Of a DNA stretch of 64,000 nt, positions 61,211-64,000 are shown one piece after another. Both the position numbers and the translations under genes were made by a program. The stretch is from assembly GCA_015075425.1 (NCBI GenBank), contig JABTUL010000003.1, positions 152,693 to 216,692 of the forward strand, given 5' to 3'. Position 1 is the stretch's first letter; each line of letters begins with the position of its first letter. The notes under the pieces are model-generated. The model saw nothing but the letters and a program-made list of their open reading frames with translations, was not told the DNA's origin and did no database searches. The DNA comes from Spirochaetales bacterium. GTDB lineage: Bacteria; Spirochaetota; Leptospiria; Leptospirales; Leptonemataceae.

Positions 61211-62230
61211 ATGCTGCGCGCCAAACAAATCTGGCTTATGGCCATCTACTCTATGGTTCTTGCCATCATCGTGGTGGGCGGAATCACTCGCCTGACGCGT
61301 TCCGGTCTATCCATTACGGAGTGGCGTCCCATCCTTGGTGCACTGCCGCCTCTGAGTGCTTCCGACTGGCAGCGCGAGTTCGATCTGTACCGGCAGACGC
61401 CTGAGTACAAACTGGTCAACAAAGGAATGGATCTGGAAGCTTTCCAGTTCATCTACTTCTGGGAGTATTTCCATCGCCTGTTGGGCCGACTGGTTGGTCT
61501 TGTCACCATCCTGCCGCTATTTTATTTTCTCTGGAAGCGGCAGATGTCGTGGCCACTGGCGGGTCGCATCATGCTTCTCTTCTGCCTGGGTGGGCTGCAG
61601 GGACTGCTCGGCTGGTTCATGGTGAAAAGCGGCCTTGTAGCCGAACCGCGAGTGAGTCACATCCGGCTAACGCTGCATCTGGGGCTTGCCGTTGTGATCG
61701 CCAGTCTGGCTCTGTACTTTTTGCTGGAATTACCGCGGCTGGAAGGCCAGAAAAAGCGTCCGTCTTTGGAACCGGGCCGGTCGCAACCGGACTCCTTGCT
61801 TAAAGGGCTGGCCACAGTTGTCTTTGTTTCCCTTTTTATCCAGATCTTACTCGGGGCCATGGCTGCCGGCCTGCGCTCCGGTCATCTTTACAATACCTTC
61901 CCCCTGATGGGCGGGAGTTTTCTGCCGCTGGAAATTCTGAGCAGTACTTTCTGGAAAGAGCCAGGTCCGATGCAGCTTTTGCACCGGCTGGGCGCTTATC
62001 TGCTTACGCCCCTGATTCTCTTTCTTGGCTGGCAGGCCCGGTCTTTTGCCCGTGGTCTGGCTCTGACACTGGTTGCTCTGTTCGCGGCCCAGTTTGTTCT
62101 GGGAGTGTTTGTGGTCCTTACGGTAGCACCGATCAGTCTTTCCAGCCTGCACCAGATTTTTGGGCTGTCTTTACTGCAAGTCGCTCTTGTCCTCCGGTAT
62201 CGCTTAAGCTCAGAAAGCAGCGTCATGTAA
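61211..62230 (+). CDS. ctaA: Heme A synthase (CtaA/COX15)
   Basis: 339 residues with eight predicted membrane spans in two similar halves. GGITRLTRSGLSITEWRP is the family's opening motif. The haem-binding histidines lie in EYFHRLLGR, HLGLAV, HRLGAYL and LHQIFG. It converts haem O to haem A for aa3-type terminal oxidase. It implies aerobic respiration beside the NrfHA nitrite pathway. Confidence 0.93.
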   Translation: MLRAKQIWLMAIYSMVLAIIVVGGITRLTRSGLSITEWRPILGALPPLSASDWQREFDLYRQTPEYKLVNKGMDLEAFQFIYFWEYFHRLLGRLVGLVTILPLFYFLWKRQMSWPLAGRIMLLFCLGGLQGLLGWFMVKSGLVAEPRVSHIRLTLHLGLAVVIASLALYFLLELPRLEGQKKRPSLEPGRSQPDSLLKGLATVVFVSLFIQILLGAMAAGLRSGHLYNTFPLMGGSFLPLEILSSTFWKEPGPMQLLHRLGAYLLTPLILFLGWQARSFARGLALTLVALFAAQFVLGVFVVLTVAPISLSSLHQIFGLSLLQVALVLRYRLSSESSVM

Positions 62231-62276
62231 TTCTTTTTGCAGTTGTCACTTCCCCTGTGTTGCTCGCTCTGGCAGG

Positions 62277-63092
62277 GTGGCTGGCGCGAAAGAAAGATCC
62301 CACCTGAAGCTCATCTCCTGGAACGTAAATGGCATCCGGGCGGTGATGAAAAAGGGCTTTGCGGAGTGGCTTAAAAAAAGCGGGGCGGACATTGTGTGCC
62401 TGCAGGAAGTGAGAGCCAACACGGAACAGATAGAAAAAGATTCTCTTGCCTCTACCCTGCTTACGCATCCAGAGTATCGCTCTTACTTTGTGAGTGCAGA
62501 GAAGAAAGGTTACAGCGGGGTGGGGCTGCTAAGCCGTCCTGAACCCGGGCAGGTCGTTTCCGGTTTTGCCACAGATTCAAAAAAGCATGAGTTCAATAAA
62601 GAAGGTCGGGTAATCACTGCCGATTACGGGTCCTTTGAACTATGGAATATTTACTTTCCCAATGGCGGGCGGGGAGACGAGCGCATTCAATACAAGCTGG
62701 ATTTTTATGAATACTGCCTGGCCCTCTGGGAAAAAAGGCGCAAAGAACGCAAACTGGTGATTACCGGCGACTTCAATACAGCTCATAAAGAAATCGACCT
62801 TGCCCGTCCCAAAGAGAATCGGCAAAATACCGGTTTCTTACCGGAAGAGTGTGCTTTTCTCGACCGCCTGGTCGAGAAGGGCTATGTGGATACTTTCCGG
62901 CTTTTTAATCAGGAAGGTGGCTGGTATACGTACTGGGATCAGGTTACGCGCGCGCGCGAGCGCAATGTGGGCTGGCGGATCGACTACTTCTGGGTAACGC
63001 AGGAGACGCTCGCGCATGTACAGGAGGCGCAGATCTTTATGGACGTGCCCGGCAGTGACCACTGTCCGCTTTCCCTGACTCTTCGTTTTTAA
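62277..63092 (+). CDS. xth: Exodeoxyribonuclease III family protein (AP endonuclease)
   Basis: 271 residues from a GTG (AGG just before). The catalytic pattern is clear: LISWNVNGIRA, CLQEVRA, the YSGVGLLSR strand, ITGDFNTAHKEIDL and DHCPLSLTL. Such enzymes cut DNA at abasic sites in base excision repair. The family normally starts at the LKLISWNVNG position, so the first ten residues may not be real. It converges on the LamG-type gene with a 14-base gap. Confidence 0.92.
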   Translation: MAGAKERSHLKLISWNVNGIRAVMKKGFAEWLKKSGADIVCLQEVRANTEQIEKDSLASTLLTHPEYRSYFVSAEKKGYSGVGLLSRPEPGQVVSGFATDSKKHEFNKEGRVITADYGSFELWNIYFPNGGRGDERIQYKLDFYEYCLALWEKRRKERKLVITGDFNTAHKEIDLARPKENRQNTGFLPEECAFLDRLVEKGYVDTFRLFNQEGGWYTYWDQVTRARERNVGWRIDYFWVTQETLAHVQEAQIFMDVPGSDHCPLSLTLRF

Positions 63093-63106
63093 GGCGAGCG
63101 ACTTTC

Positions 63107-64000
63107 TTACCAGCTACAGGAGTGGGAGGTACTCAAAGCATATTTGTTACGCAAATAGCACTGAACTTTCTCGCGGTCAGCATCGGTAAGGCGCCGGGAA
63201 TATACCACCATCTCCGCTATCTGTCCCTGAAAGTTAAATAAAGCATTCACTGCATCGCTTCGTGAACCCAGATCAAAGCGCGCCGTTATGGGATTGGAAT
63301 CTGGATCAGCAGTGCTGCCGGCCGTCCCACTCTGGACTCCGTCGATATGGATCTGATGGGTTGCATGGGTGCCGCCGTAGCTCTGACAGACCGTACGCCA
63401 GGTGTTGTCCGTGGCCCAGTTATCGGCAATCTTGTAGCTTGAGATGGCATCGGCGGGGACGTTGTTTGTGCGGCGAACATACATCTGCTCAGTAGTGTCC
63501 CCGGCTTTCATCACCGAGCCGCCCGGGGTCGCGTTGCTGATGTTACCGTGCTCATAGATGTAACCGGTATTGGCGGGGTTAGCCTGAAATACCGTGCATA
63601 CGGTAAAATTCCCCAGAGTGACAACGGCATCATTGCGGTTGAGGCTCTGGCCGCCGGAGTAGGTAAGGACCGGTTTGCCGTTGAGTGTGCTGGCTGCGTA
63701 GGCAGGCCGCTTGGCCGGATTGATCTGGATGAGTCCCAGAGGAATGGTTCCCGACAGGTCTTCCAGGCGGGAAACCAGTCCCGTGGCCGTAACGCTGGAA
63801 CGGTCTGCTTTGACCCAGAGGGCCAGGCCAAAAAAACAATCGGGCGTATAGTTTGTGGTGCAATTGGCTGCCGGTTCATCCACGCGCACCTGCAAAGTCG
63901 GTACCGGGATTGCGTTGTAGGCTCCGTCCGTGCTGGAGACACTGTGATCAATGAGCCCTGTGTGGGTTCCTTCCAGCATTCCATCGTTATTGGCGCTCAC
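63107..64000 (-). CDS. LamG/concanavalin-like surface protein, C-terminal part (5' end outside window)
   Basis: The frame is open to the window edge, so the N-terminus is missing; 297 residues are seen. They form a LamG-like jelly-roll sheet: LALWVKADRS near the start, AEMVVYSRRLTDADREKVQCYL and the short LRNKYALS tail near the end, all typical of LamG-domain repeats in secreted proteins. A low-charge, Asn/Thr-rich composition fits an exported or surface protein. Ligand unknown. Confidence 0.75.
   Translation of the reverse strand: MSANNDGMLEGTHTGLIDHSVSSTDGAYNAIPVPTLQVRVDEPAANCTTNYTPDCFFGLALWVKADRSSVTATGLVSRLEDLSGTIPLGLIQINPAKRPAYAASTLNGKPVLTYSGGQSLNRNDAVVTLGNFTVCTVFQANPANTGYIYEHGNISNATPGGSVMKAGDTTEQMYVRRTNNVPADAISSYKIADNWATDNTWRTVCQSYGGTHATHQIHIDGVQSGTAGSTADPDSNPITARFDLGSRSDAVNALFNFQGQIAEMVVYSRRLTDADREKVQCYLRNKYALSTSHSCSW

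Noticed and set aside
1..64000. CRISPR arrays, tRNA, rRNA or riboswitches
   Set aside because: No regularly spaced repeats, cloverleaf patterns, rRNA-like sequence or recognisable riboswitch cores were seen in the gaps; most gaps are too short to hold them.

Overview
The window looks like chromosomal DNA (GC a little over one half by eye) from a Gram-negative, outer-membrane-bearing bacterium, most likely a spirochaete of the Leptospirales (Leptonema/Turneriella-like). This is an inference from gene content, with no alignment run. It rests on a V-type ATPase operon carrying a DUF2764 gene, type III glutamine synthetase, loose spirochaete-style lipoboxes, a membrane adenylate cyclase, SpoIIE-type phosphatases, cNMP-binding patatin-like proteins and a LexA of the expected type. 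NrfHA and heme A synthase suggest both nitrite respiration and aa3-type aerobic respiration.

Layout. 1-7.3 kb: V-type ATPase operon E(partial)-DUF2764-A-B-D-I-K, with the residues that bind Na+ in known rotors conserved in K. 7.4-11.9 kb: membrane adenylate cyclase facing glnN. 12-15.5 kb: lipoproteins, a beta-helix lipoprotein, a membrane protein and a hotdog thioesterase. 15.6-24.3 kb: a class A penicillin-binding protein with an N-terminal zinc ribbon, then a minus-strand run of glycosyltransferase-like membrane protein, acyltransferase, outer-membrane protein and solute-binding protein. 24.4-27 kb: a Cpx-like module, with a CpxP/Spy-like lipoprotein divergent from a response regulator/kinase pair and two CpxR-box-like sites between them. 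27-30.5 kb: cNMP-regulated patatin phospholipase and a membrane protein.

30.5-36.9 kb is a decayed mobile region. It holds a 249-bp MITE with TTAG duplications, two separated pieces of Rpn-family nuclease genes, a string of very small overlapping minus-strand ORFs (phage-like, some frameshifted), an ISKra4-like element with clear 22-bp ends and a 7-bp target duplication but a broken transposase, and a scrap that resembles the end of a cytosine DNA methyltransferase. No long intact gene lies here.

37-48 kb: nrfHA, small membrane proteins, an outer-membrane protein, flavin reductase, a HEAT-repeat protein, lexA, an N-acyl-D-amino-acid deacylase-like gene and pyrD. 48-56.2 kb: a tight six-gene minus-strand operon glyS-argJ-(degenerate PP2C)-(active PP2C)-(PIG-L/BshB-like deacetylase)-(BshC-like protein). 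56.3-64 kb: a membrane protein with a TonB-like C-terminus coupled to a PrsW-type protease, a cNMP-binding protein, xerD, ctaA, an exonuclease III gene and a partial LamG-type surface protein.

Genes are packed tightly: most same-strand neighbours overlap or are a few bases apart, and six of eight convergent pairs overlap at their 3' ends. cAMP signalling recurs as a theme, with one cyclase and two cNMP-binding proteins.
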